Below, one piece after another: positions 35,115 through 43,033 of a stretch of DNA of 64,000 bases; the first letter of the stretch is position 1, and each line of letters begins with the position of its first letter. The position numbers and the translations under genes are program-made. The notes below the pieces were generated by a model. The model made no database searches, had not been told where the DNA came from, and worked only from the letters and a program-made list of their open reading frames with translations. This DNA comes from Stappia indica (GTDB lineage: Bacteria > Pseudomonadota > Alphaproteobacteria > Rhizobiales > Stappiaceae), in assembly GCF_009789575.1 (NCBI RefSeq), contig NZ_CP046908.1, positions 3,749,001 to 3,813,000 of the forward strand, read 5' to 3'.

Positions 35115-35639
35115 ATGACGGCAAGACTTTACCGTAACGGCGGCTTCGTCGCCGACACGTGGACCCATCTGGACGACGAGGCGGAGCTGCCGGCGGAAGG
35201 CGCGGTGATCGTGCCGCTCGCCCGCTTCCTGGAGCAGGCGGCGGATCTACCGCAGGGCCTCAGGCTTGCGCCGCTGGTCAAGGCGGGCGACGATCCGGCG
35301 AGCCTTGCCGGCCATCTTGCGGCGCTGGAGCTGGTGGTGGTGGACTTCGCCAAGTTCTCGGACGGGCGCGGCTACTCGACCGCCCGCCTGCTGCGCCAGC
35401 GCTACGGCTTTGCCGGCGAGGTCCGGGCGAGCGGCGATGTGCTGCTCGACCAGATCCCGTTGATGCGGCGGGTCGGGTTCGACGCCTTCGCCGTTGTCAA
35501 CGAGCCGACGATCCGGGCGCTGGAGGCTGGTCACGACGTCGACGTGCCACTATACCTCCAGCCTGCGGAGCGGGCCGGCGAAGTGCCCGCGGGTGCGCGT
35601 TACTGGGCCCGGCGCCCGGCGGATGCGCAGCTTTCCTGA
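35115..35639 (+). CDS. DUF934 protein of the sulfite-reduction cluster
   Basis: This 174-residue DUF934 protein has the conserved core LVVVDFAKFSDGRGYSTARL and DQIPLMRRVGFDAF. It starts two bases after the cysH stop, so it is certainly in the operon. The family accompanies cysI/cysH in many proteobacteria; its biochemical role is not established. Confidence 0.88.
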   Translation: MTARLYRNGGFVADTWTHLDDEAELPAEGAVIVPLARFLEQAADLPQGLRLAPLVKAGDDPASLAGHLAALELVVVDFAKFSDGRGYSTARLLRQRYGFAGEVRASGDVLLDQIPLMRRVGFDAFAVVNEPTIRALEAGHDVDVPLYLQPAERAGEVPAGARYWARRPADAQLS

Positions 35640-35721
35640 TGTTTGCGGCGCAGCTCTTGGCTATGCTGCCGCTGGACATTCGGATACACGTATTGTTCGA
35701 CATGTAGTGAGGATGCAACGC

Positions 35722-36534
35722 ATGAATGTGGTCAATCTTGCCGGCGATCTTGCCGACGCCGTTCCTGCAGGCGCCACTGCCGAGACGGTGACCGAGGTTC
35801 AGCACTACACGGACGACCTGTTCCGCTTCCGCATGACGCGCCCGGCGAGCTTCCGCTTCCGCTCCGGCGAGTTCGTGATGATCGGCCTGATGGTCGGCGA
35901 AAAGCCGGTCTTCCGCGCCTATTCCATCGCCTCTCCGTCCTGGGACGAGGAGCTGGAATTCTTCTCGATCAAGGTTCCCGACGGCCCGCTGACCCAGCAT
36001 CTGCAGAAGATCAAGGTCGGCGACAAGGTCCTGATGAAGAAGAAGCCGACCGGCACGCTCGTCAACGACGCGCTGATCGCCGGCAAGCGTCTCTACATGT
36101 TCTCCACCGGCACCGGCTTTGCGCCCTTCGCCAGCCTGATCCGCGATCCGGAGACCTACGAGAAGTTCGAGGAGGTGATCGTCACCCACTCGTGCCGCTT
36201 CGTGGCCGAGCTCGCCTATTCGCAGCAGACGGTCGCCGCCACGCGCGAGGATCCGCTGATCGGCGAGCTCGCCGCCAGCCAGCTGCGCCTGTTCACCTCG
36301 ACCACCCGCGAGCCGCACGAGCATACCGGCCGCATCACCACATTGATCGAGAACGGCGATCTGTTCCGCGCGCTCGGCGTGCCGCCGCTCGATCCGGCCA
36401 CCGACCGGGCGATGATCTGCGGCTCCATGGCGATGCTCAAGGACACCAAGGCGCTGCTCGAGGCGGCAGGCCTCACGGAGGGCGCCAACAACCGTCCGGC
36501 CGAGTTCGTCATCGAGCGGGCCTTCGTCGGCTAA
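35722..36534 (+). CDS. fpr: Ferredoxin-NADP+ reductase
   Basis: This 270-residue FAD enzyme of the bacterial Fpr class has the FAD-binding RAYSIASP, the NADP-binding FSTGTGFAPF and ICGSMAM, and the C-terminal RPAEFVIERAFVG tail that stacks on the flavin. The second of two near in-frame ATGs is preferred because GAGG lies nine bases before it and abuts the first. It transfers electrons between NADPH and ferredoxin, which could serve the adjacent ferredoxin-type sulfite reductase or oxidative-stress defence. Confidence 0.93.
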   Translation: MNVVNLAGDLADAVPAGATAETVTEVQHYTDDLFRFRMTRPASFRFRSGEFVMIGLMVGEKPVFRAYSIASPSWDEELEFFSIKVPDGPLTQHLQKIKVGDKVLMKKKPTGTLVNDALIAGKRLYMFSTGTGFAPFASLIRDPETYEKFEEVIVTHSCRFVAELAYSQQTVAATREDPLIGELAASQLRLFTSTTREPHEHTGRITTLIENGDLFRALGVPPLDPATDRAMICGSMAMLKDTKALLEAAGLTEGANNRPAEFVIERAFVG

Positions 36535-36612
36535 CGACTTTCGCCCCCCTTGCGCCCATCGTCTTCGGCTGACATGAGTGAGACGCCGCGTTGCGGTGCA
36601 TCGGGAGTGTTT

Positions 36613-37242
36613 ATGCAAAAAGAAGACAGGCAGGACCCGGCCGAACGGGATGGGGAAGAGGCTGTGCGCGTGATTTCCGAGCGCAGCCTCTATGAGGGCT
36701 TCGGCACCTACCGAGAGATGGTTGTCGAACAGCCGCTGGCCTCCGGCGGCACTATCGAGATTTCACGCGAATTCCAGGCACGGCGCGATGTCGTCGCCGT
36801 TCTTCCCTACGATCCGGTACGCCGGGTCGCGTTGCTTGCCCGCCAGCTCCGCGTGCCGCTCTTTGCTCGCGGCGATCACGACGGTTACCTGGAGGAAGCT
36901 CCGGCCGGCTACATCGACGAGGGCGAGATCGCCGTCGAGGCCGCCCGCCGCGAGGCCGCCGAGGAAGTCGGCGTCAAGGTCGGCGAGCTGGAGCATGTCG
37001 GCGACATTTATCCCTCGCCCGGCTCTTCTACCGAACGCCTCAGCCTTTATCTTGCGCGCTACGGCGCCGGCGATGTCGTCTCCAGCGGCGGCGGCCTTGC
37101 CGAGGAGGGCGAGGAGATCGAGGTGCTGGAATGGTCCATCGCCCGCCTCGGCGAAGCGGTGCAGGAGGGCAGCCTCGCAGACGCCAAGACCCTGATCCTC
37201 GTCCAGGCCCTGATGTTGCGCGCGCCCGAGCTTTTCTCGTAG
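36613..37242 (+). CDS. NUDIX hydrolase (ADP-ribose pyrophosphatase-like)
   Basis: The 209-residue hydrolase has a perfect NUDIX box at residues 99-121: Gly99, five residues, Glu, seven residues, then REAAEEVGV. The preceding EFQARRDVVAVLPYD and the downstream YPSPGSSTERLSLYL fit ADP-ribose/nucleoside-diphosphate-sugar pyrophosphatases (NudF type). GGGAG before the chosen ATG favours it over upstream in-frame ATGs. Confidence 0.88.
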   Translation: MQKEDRQDPAERDGEEAVRVISERSLYEGFGTYREMVVEQPLASGGTIEISREFQARRDVVAVLPYDPVRRVALLARQLRVPLFARGDHDGYLEEAPAGYIDEGEIAVEAARREAAEEVGVKVGELEHVGDIYPSPGSSTERLSLYLARYGAGDVVSSGGGLAEEGEEIEVLEWSIARLGEAVQEGSLADAKTLILVQALMLRAPELFS

Positions 37243-37285
37243 CCTTGTCGCCATCTTCGTCTTCAACACGCGAAAAGGGACCGCC

Positions 37286-38290
37286 ATGCCGATGAACCGT
37301 GTCGTGCGTCTGGTCAAGCGTCCGGCCCCGGGCCTTGTCACGCCGGATTGTTTCGAGATCCGCGACGAGCCGCTGCCGGAGCCGGGGGAGGGCGAGTTCC
37401 GCGTCCGCATCAGCCATGTCTCGCTGGACCCGGCGATGCGCGGCTGGGTCAATGACGGCAAGTCCTATGTGGCGCCGGTCGGCATCGGCGATGTCATGCG
37501 CTCCTTTTCCGCCGGCATCGTCGAGGCCTCGCGCCATCCCGACTTCCAGGACGGCGAGGCGGTCGTTGGCCTGTTCGGCGTGCAGACCCATGCCGTGTCG
37601 GACGGCAAGGGTGTGCAGCGCGCCGACACCTCCATCGCGCCGCTGCAAAGCTGGATCGGCGGGCTCGGCATGCCGGGCCTCACCGCCTATTTCGGCCTGC
37701 TGCGCGTTGCCGAGGCCAGGGAAGGCGACACGGTGGTCGTCTCCGCTGCCTCCGGCGCGGTCGGCTCCATCGTCGGCCAGATCGCCAGGATCAAGGGCTG
37801 CCGCGCCGTCGGCATCGCCGGCGGGCCGGCAAAGTGCCGGGCGCTCATCGAGGAAGACGGCTTCGACGCGGCCGTCGACCACAAGGCCGGCAATCTCGCC
37901 GCCGACCTTGCCGCCGCCTGTCCGGACGGCATCGACGTCAATTTCGAGAATGTCGGCGGCGAGATCCTCGACGCGGTGCTGGCGCAGATGAACACGTTCG
38001 GGCGCATCGCCGTCTGCGGTGGGATTTCGGCCTACAACGCGACGACGCCGCAGCCGGGCCCCGCCAACCTGCGCTTCCTGCTGACCCAGCGGCTGCGCAT
38101 GCAGGGCTTCATCGTCTTCGACTTCGCCCGCGAAAACCCCATCGCCCTTGCCGACCTGTCGCAATGGGTCTCGCAAGGGCGGCTGAAGTTCCGCGAGGAT
38201 GTGCGCGAGGGCGGGGTGGACGCCTTCCCGCAGGTGCTGAACCTGCTCTACACGGGCGGAAATTTCGGCAAGCTTTCGCTGAGAGTCTGA
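37286..38290 (+). CDS. NADP-dependent MDR oxidoreductase (CurA/LTB4DH-like)
   Basis: This 334-residue zinc-free medium-chain dehydrogenase/reductase has N-terminal SLDPAMRGWVNDGKSYV, the nucleotide-binding VSAASGAVGSIVGQIARIKG and FENVGGEILDAVL. Relatives (CurA, leukotriene B4 dehydrogenase) reduce the double bond of alpha,beta-unsaturated ketones with NADPH. The physiological substrate is unknown. It follows the NUDIX gene by 43 bases. Confidence 0.88.
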   Translation: MPMNRVVRLVKRPAPGLVTPDCFEIRDEPLPEPGEGEFRVRISHVSLDPAMRGWVNDGKSYVAPVGIGDVMRSFSAGIVEASRHPDFQDGEAVVGLFGVQTHAVSDGKGVQRADTSIAPLQSWIGGLGMPGLTAYFGLLRVAEAREGDTVVVSAASGAVGSIVGQIARIKGCRAVGIAGGPAKCRALIEEDGFDAAVDHKAGNLAADLAAACPDGIDVNFENVGGEILDAVLAQMNTFGRIAVCGGISAYNATTPQPGPANLRFLLTQRLRMQGFIVFDFARENPIALADLSQWVSQGRLKFREDVREGGVDAFPQVLNLLYTGGNFGKLSLRV

Positions 38291-38364
38291 CCTCTCCGCC
38301 ATCCTGCTGACAAGATGTCGCGGCCTCATGAACGCCGTCTTTTTCGGGCGGCGGGAGTGCGGGA

Positions 38365-39618
38365 ATGCGGCGGATCGGGCTGGGGTCGATTGCAGGATGG
38401 GTGCGCCCTCGGGCCGGGCTCGCAAAGGTGCGCGGCGCCGCGCTGCTGCTGGCCGCCCCTATGCTGGCCCTGTCGCTGCCGCTCGGTACCGTGCCCGCTG
38501 CCGCCGCACTGGAAGGCTGCCTGCCGCAGATGCGCGCCCAGGCCGTCAAGGCCGGCGTCAGCCAGCGCACGGTGGATGCCGCGCTTGCCGATGTCGCCTA
38601 TGACGAGAAGGCGGTGCGCTTTTCCACCAGCCAGCCGGAATACAAGACGCCGATCTGGGACTACCTCGCCTTCCTCGTCGATGCCGAGCGCATCGCCGAC
38701 GGGCGCAAGATGCTGGACCGCCATGCCCGTGTGCTTGCCCAGGTCGAAAAGACCTACGGCATCGACCGCCACATCGTCGTCGCCGTCTGGGGCGTGGAGA
38801 GCGATTACGGCCAGTTCCGCGGCGATTTCCACGTGCCCCATGCGCTGGCCAATGTCGGCTGCTCGGGCCGGCGGGCCAAGTATTTCCGCTCCGAGCTGAT
38901 CGAGATCCTCAAGATCGTCGACCGCGGCGACGTGCGCCTTGCCGACCTGCAGGGCTCCTGGGCCGGTGCCTTCGGCCAGACCCAGTTCATGCCCTCGACC
39001 TATCGCCGCCTTGCCGTCGACTTCGACCGCGACGGGCGCAAGGATCTGGTCAATTCGGTGCCGGACGCGCTCGCCTCCACCGCCAATTACCTCAAGAACG
39101 CCGGCTGGGTCACCGGCATGCCCTGGGGCTACGAGGTCAAGGTGCCGGCCGGCTATCGCGGCCCCTCGGGCCGCAAGTCGAAGGTCTCGGTCAGCGAGTG
39201 GGGCAAGCGCGGCATCCGCCATCTCGATGGCGCCGAGCTGACCGGTTCGGCCAGGGCCGGCCTGCTGCTGCCCGCCGGCGCGGAAGGGCCCGCCTTCCTC
39301 GTCTTCAGCAATTTCGATGCGATCTACACCTACAATGTCGCGGAAAGCTACGCGCTGGCGATCTCGCATCTGGCCGACCGGCTGCGCGGCGCCGGGCCGT
39401 TCCAGGTCGCCTGGCCGACCAGCGATCCCGGCCTGTCGCGCAAGGAACGGCTGGAACTGCAAAAGCTCTTGCTGCGCGCCGGCTACGATATCGGCGAGGC
39501 CGACGGGCGGGTGGGTGCGGCGACCCGCGCCGGCATCAGCAAGGCGGAGGCGCGGCTCGGCCTGCCGGTCACCGGGCGGCCGGGCCAGCGCATCTACAAG
39601 GCGCTCGGCGGCCGCTGA
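38365..39618 (+). CDS. Lytic murein transglycosylase, MltB family
   Basis: The 417-residue periplasmic enzyme has a long N-terminal signal sequence (about 1-48), an SLT_2 catalytic domain with Glu145 in VWGVESDYGQ and GAFGQTQFMPSTY, and a C-terminal peptidoglycan-binding domain (about 350-417, LQKLLLRAGYDIGEADGRVG). It cleaves glycan strands with formation of 1,6-anhydromuramic acid. There is no clear lipobox, so it is probably soluble in the periplasm. Confidence 0.92.
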   Translation: MRRIGLGSIAGWVRPRAGLAKVRGAALLLAAPMLALSLPLGTVPAAAALEGCLPQMRAQAVKAGVSQRTVDAALADVAYDEKAVRFSTSQPEYKTPIWDYLAFLVDAERIADGRKMLDRHARVLAQVEKTYGIDRHIVVAVWGVESDYGQFRGDFHVPHALANVGCSGRRAKYFRSELIEILKIVDRGDVRLADLQGSWAGAFGQTQFMPSTYRRLAVDFDRDGRKDLVNSVPDALASTANYLKNAGWVTGMPWGYEVKVPAGYRGPSGRKSKVSVSEWGKRGIRHLDGAELTGSARAGLLLPAGAEGPAFLVFSNFDAIYTYNVAESYALAISHLADRLRGAGPFQVAWPTSDPGLSRKERLELQKLLLRAGYDIGEADGRVGAATRAGISKAEARLGLPVTGRPGQRIYKALGGR

Positions 39619-39654
39619 GCCGCCGGCCGGCTCGCTTTCAGCAGGATCTGGAGA

Positions 39655-40908
39655 TCAGGACGCGACCGTGCGGTTGCGCCCGCCATGCTTGGCCTCGTAA
39701 AGCCGCATGTCGGCGATCCGCATGGCCGACTGCAGGTTCGGCTCGGTGCCGTTCGACAGGCCGACGCTGATCGTCACATTGCCGAGGGAGCGCAGCGGCC
39801 CCTCGCGGCCGGTCAGCTCGGCCAGCCCCTTGCGCACCTTGTCGATGAAGGCGATGCCCTCGACGGGCCGCAGGCCCGGCAGCAGCACGCAGAACTCGTC
39901 GCCGCCCAGCCGCGCCGGAAAGGCGCGCTGCGGGCAGTGCTCGCGCAGCAGCATTCCGAACAGGCGGATCAGCTCGTCGCCCTGCTCGTGGCCGAACCGG
40001 TCGTTGACCGACTTGAACGTGTCGATGTCGATGGCCGCCACGGTCACGTCCTCGCCGGCGCGGCGGGCGCGTTCGAACATCGCGTTGCCTTCGGCGAACA
40101 GGTGCCGGCGGTTCGACAACCCGCTCAAGGCATCGCCATGCGCCATGCCCGACAGGGTCTGGATCCGGTCCAGCATGTCGAGGTTCTGCGAGATCCGCAG
40201 CATGAACTCTTCCGGCGTGCAGGACTTCGGCAGGAAGTCGTTGGCGCCCGATTTCAGGAAGCGGGCGATCACCTCCGGGCCGGCCTTGCCCGACAGGCCG
40301 ATCACCGCCAGCTCGTTCATGGTGAAGCGCCCGCGCACCGCCCGCAAGACCTCGAACCCGTCGACCCGCGGCATCACGTAGTCCAGCACCACCAGCCGCA
40401 GGTTCTCGAACGTGTCAAGCATGTCGATGGCGGTCTGATGGTCCTGCGCCGTATGCACCCGCAGCTGGTAGAGCGCCAGGCGCCGGGCGATCACCTCCGT
40501 GTCGACCCGGCTGTCGTCGATCACCAACGCATCGATATGGCGGTTGGCATGGACCCGCTGCACCAGCGTCGTCAGGTAGGTCAGGCTCGCCGGACTGTCC
40601 TTCAGGATGTAGTCGACGACGCCCTTGTTCAGCAGCGTGTGCCGCAGCTTTTCGTCGAAGCGTCCGGAAAACACGATGGTCGGCAAATGCGCGTTCAGCG
40701 TCACGTCGACGATCTCGCCGTCGGGCGCGTCCGGCAGGGTCAGGTCGACCAGCGCCACCACCGGTTTGAAGTCCGGCCGCGCCAGCAAGGCCTCGGCCTC
40801 CGCCCGCGTCGTCGCGGAAACGACCTCCAGCCCATGCAGCTCGCTCAACTGACGGCGAATGACCCGCTCGAAGAACGAGGCATCCTCTACAAGCAGAACT
40901 TGTCCCAT
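39655..40908 (-). CDS. Two-receiver response regulator with GGDEF domain
   Basis: This 417-residue diguanylate cyclase has receiver 1 at 1-115 (phospho-acceptor Asp55 in ALVDLTLPD), receiver 2 at 125-245 (Asp176 in VVLDYVMPRVDGFE, Lys in FLPKS) and a GGDEF domain at 250-417 with intact GGDEF (335-339). The layout is close to PleD. The inhibitory RxxD site before GGDEF is replaced by PQRA, so feedback inhibition by c-di-GMP is probably lost. MGQVLLVEDA is chosen as start; a 16-residue upstream extension has no ribosome site. Confidence 0.9.
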   Translation of the reverse strand: MGQVLLVEDASFFERVIRRQLSELHGLEVVSATTRAEAEALLARPDFKPVVALVDLTLPDAPDGEIVDVTLNAHLPTIVFSGRFDEKLRHTLLNKGVVDYILKDSPASLTYLTTLVQRVHANRHIDALVIDDSRVDTEVIARRLALYQLRVHTAQDHQTAIDMLDTFENLRLVVLDYVMPRVDGFEVLRAVRGRFTMNELAVIGLSGKAGPEVIARFLKSGANDFLPKSCTPEEFMLRISQNLDMLDRIQTLSGMAHGDALSGLSNRRHLFAEGNAMFERARRAGEDVTVAAIDIDTFKSVNDRFGHEQGDELIRLFGMLLREHCPQRAFPARLGGDEFCVLLPGLRPVEGIAFIDKVRKGLAELTGREGPLRSLGNVTISVGLSNGTEPNLQSAMRIADMRLYEAKHGGRNRTVAS

Positions 40909-41204
40909 CTCGCCTGACCCGACTCTCTCCCAGGGACCTCGACCATTGTCCTCCATCGGTGAAGGAAACGTTTACCGAATCGTATTTCTGCCGACGGCGC
41001 GGAAAGCGCCCGCTGCCGAAATCGGCCTGAAATCGGATGCTTGGCGCAAGGAGGGGATAAGCCGGGTGCCCGGCGGGGATAACGCGCGAAAGGCGCTGCG
41101 TCGCCCTGTCGAGGGGAAGCTTGCATCCGTTCCGGCGTCTGTGCGGGGATAAGTCGCTGCGGCCGGGCGGCCGGCCTGCATCTCCAGATTGCCGAGTATG
41201 CGCG

Positions 41205-41220
41205 CGAAATCGCAATTTCG
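41205..41220. repeat. Inverted repeat CGAAAT-CGCA-ATTTCG
   Basis: Perfect 6-bp arms around a 4-base centre. It lies directly next to the larger palindrome at 41228-41258 and may be one of a set of binding sites or an RNA stem. Confidence 0.5.
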
Positions 41221-41227
41221 GCGATTA

Positions 41228-41263
41228 TTGAGACGGGATTTTGCAAAATCCCTCTCAATTTTT
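41228..41263 (+). terminator. Large hairpin with T-run, no upstream gene (candidate small-RNA terminator)
   Basis: TTGAGA and TCTCAA flank the perfect 18-base palindrome GGGATTTTGCAAAATCCC, with one bulged C, and ATTTTT follows on the plus strand. The shape is that of an intrinsic terminator, but no plus-strand gene precedes it for about 1.6 kb. It may end a small RNA or be an operator. Confidence 0.4.
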
Positions 41264-41321
41264 CTCGAAATTCGCACCGCGCCTGCGCCTGGCCGGCGGC
41301 CGCCGGGCTGCACTCTCGGCC

Positions 41322-41357
41322 CAAACAAAAAGGCGGACGGGAGGTCCCGTCCGCCTT
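41322..41357 (-). terminator. Terminator of the scoAB operon
   Basis: AAGGCGGACGGGA pairs perfectly with its complement over 13 positions (the tight centre would open to a small loop). On the minus strand the stem runs into TTTTTGTTTGG. Confidence 0.85.
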
Positions 41358-41408
41358 CGCTGTTCTTGCAGAGATCCGGCCGATCAGGCCCGGATCATTG
41401 CCGGTTCA

Positions 41409-42044
41409 TCAGGCCGGAATGGTCAGCTTGGCCGCAGTGCTGGCCTTGACCTCGTCCGCGGTCACGTCCTTGGCCAGTTCCACCAAGACCAGGCCGTCCT
41501 CGGTCACGTCGAAGACGCCCAGGTTGGTGATGATCCGGTGCACGCAGTGGACGCCGGTCAGCGGCAGGGTGCACTCGGGCAGCAGCTTCGGGTCGCCCGA
41601 CTTCGACGTGTGGTCCATGATCACCACGACGCGCTTGACGCCGGCGACCAGGTCCATGGCGCCGCCCATGCCCTTGACCATCTTGCCAGGGATCATCCAG
41701 TTGGCGAGATCGCCCTTTTCGGACACTTCCATGGCGCCCAGGATCGACAGGTCGATATGGCCGCCGCGGATCATGCCGAAGCTGTCGGCGGACGAGAAGT
41801 AGCTCGTCTGCGGCAGCTCGGTGATCGTCTGCTTGCCGGCATTGATCAGGTCCGCATCCACCTCGTTCTCCGTCGGGAACGGGCCCATGCCGAGCATGCC
41901 GTTCTCCGACTGGAGCGTCACGTGAACGCCTTCGGGAATGTAGTTCGAGACCAGCGTCGGGATGCCGATGCCGAGATTGACGTAGAAGCCGTCCTCCAGC
42001 TCCTGCGCGGCCCGCTGGGCCATTTCGTCGCGAGTCCAGGCCAT
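41409..42044 (-). CDS. scoB: 3-oxoacid CoA-transferase, subunit B
   Basis: The 211-residue beta subunit of succinyl-CoA:3-oxoacid CoA-transferase has the catalytic glutamate in QSENGMLG (Glu47). AAGGAG before the ATG is good and the gene follows scoA by 17 bases. With subunit A it activates acetoacetate using succinyl-CoA. A 3-oxoadipate transferase (PcaIJ) is the main alternative, but no other pca genes are near. Confidence 0.92.
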   Translation of the reverse strand: MAWTRDEMAQRAAQELEDGFYVNLGIGIPTLVSNYIPEGVHVTLQSENGMLGMGPFPTENEVDADLINAGKQTITELPQTSYFSSADSFGMIRGGHIDLSILGAMEVSEKGDLANWMIPGKMVKGMGGAMDLVAGVKRVVVIMDHTSKSGDPKLLPECTLPLTGVHCVHRIITNLGVFDVTEDGLVLVELAKDVTADEVKASTAAKLTIPA

Positions 42045-42061
42045 TGTTCTTCTCCTTGTCC

Positions 42062-42757
42062 TCAGGCGGCGCGGGTGGTGCGCTTCTCGATCCGCTTCTC
42101 GTGCTGGCCGAGAATGATGCGGTCGACGAAGATGCCGGGCGTGTGGATGGTGTCGGGATCGAGCTCGCCGAGCCCGACGATCTCCTCCACCTCGACAAGG
42201 GTCGTCTTGCCGGCGGTCGCCATCATCGGATTGAAGTTGCGGGCGGTCTTCCGGTAGATCAGGTTGCCTTCCGGATCGGCCTTCCAGGCCTTCACCAGCG
42301 ACACATCGGCGACCAGTCCGGTCTCCATGATGTAGGTCTCGCCGTTGAAGTCCTTGTGCTCCTTGCCTTCCGCGATCAGCGTGCCGACGCCGGTCTTGGT
42401 GTAGAAGCCCGGAATGCCGGCGCCGCCGGCGCGGATGCGCTCGGCCAGGGTGCCCTGCGGGTTGAACTCCAGCTCCAGTTCGCCGTTGAGGTACTGACGC
42501 TCGAAGGTAGCATTCTCGCCGACATACGAGGAGATCATTTTGCTGATCTGGCGCGTCTGCAGCAGCAGGCCGAGGCCGAAATCGTCGACACCGGCATTGT
42601 TGGAAATCGCCGTGATGTTCTTCGTACCGCTGTCGCGCAGCGCCGCGATCAGGTTCTCCGGGATGCCGCAAAGACCGAATCCGCCGGCCATCACGGTCAT
42701 GCCGTCAAACGTCAGTCCCTCAAGCGCGGCGGCCGCGTTGGGGTATACCTTATTCAT
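42062..42757 (-). CDS. scoA: 3-oxoacid CoA-transferase, subunit A
   Basis: The 231-residue alpha subunit shows the CoA-binding [13 protein letters not shown] and the segments [13 protein letters not shown] and [22 protein letters not shown] lies before the start; this ribosome site is inside a short direct repeat GCGTCTCCTCGCA present twice upstream. It is the first gene of the two-gene sco operon, which has its own terminator. Confidence 0.92.
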   Translation of the reverse strand: MNKVYPNAAAALEGLTFDGMTVMAGGFGLCGIPENLIAALRDSGTKNITAISNNAGVDDFGLGLLLQTRQISKMISSYVGENATFERQYLNGELELEFNPQGTLAERIRAGGAGIPGFYTKTGVGTLIAEGKEHKDFNGETYIMETGLVADVSLVKAWKADPEGNLIYRKTARNFNPMMATAGKTTLVEVEEIVGLGELDPDTIHTPGIFVDRIILGQHEKRIEKRTTRAA

Positions 42758-43033
42758 CTGGCGTCTCCTCGCATCAGCGTCTCCTCGCAACGGGTCCTGC
42801 GGACGGGGCAGGGGCGCGCAGCGCCGCCCGTCCAACATGAACCTTTCGTCAGGCGCCCTGTGATACCTTCCCTCACCGGTGATCTCAAGCGCCATCCATT
42901 CGGCCCGGGATTTCCGGCGGTTTCGTCTTGAACCGCGTGCCCCGAACTCCTATCCCGGTGCAGGATGCGACGCGCTGCGTCGCTGCGAACACATCGAAGA
43001 CGACGCGCCAGAGGGCGCCGGCCGGATTTTGTC

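Larger units (their letters stand above)
40909..41321. other. Intergenic region with clustered palindromes
   Basis: About 400 bases upstream of the GGDEF gene and downstream of the sco terminator contain no credible gene. AAACGTTT at about 40967-40974 lies in the likely GGDEF promoter. Further on, 41165-41280 holds a run of inverted repeats, described separately. Confidence 0.5.

Noticed and set aside
35660-35708. Partial inverted repeat TACA...TGTA before fpr
   Set aside because: Arms are only four bases and the spacing is long; not distinguishable from chance.
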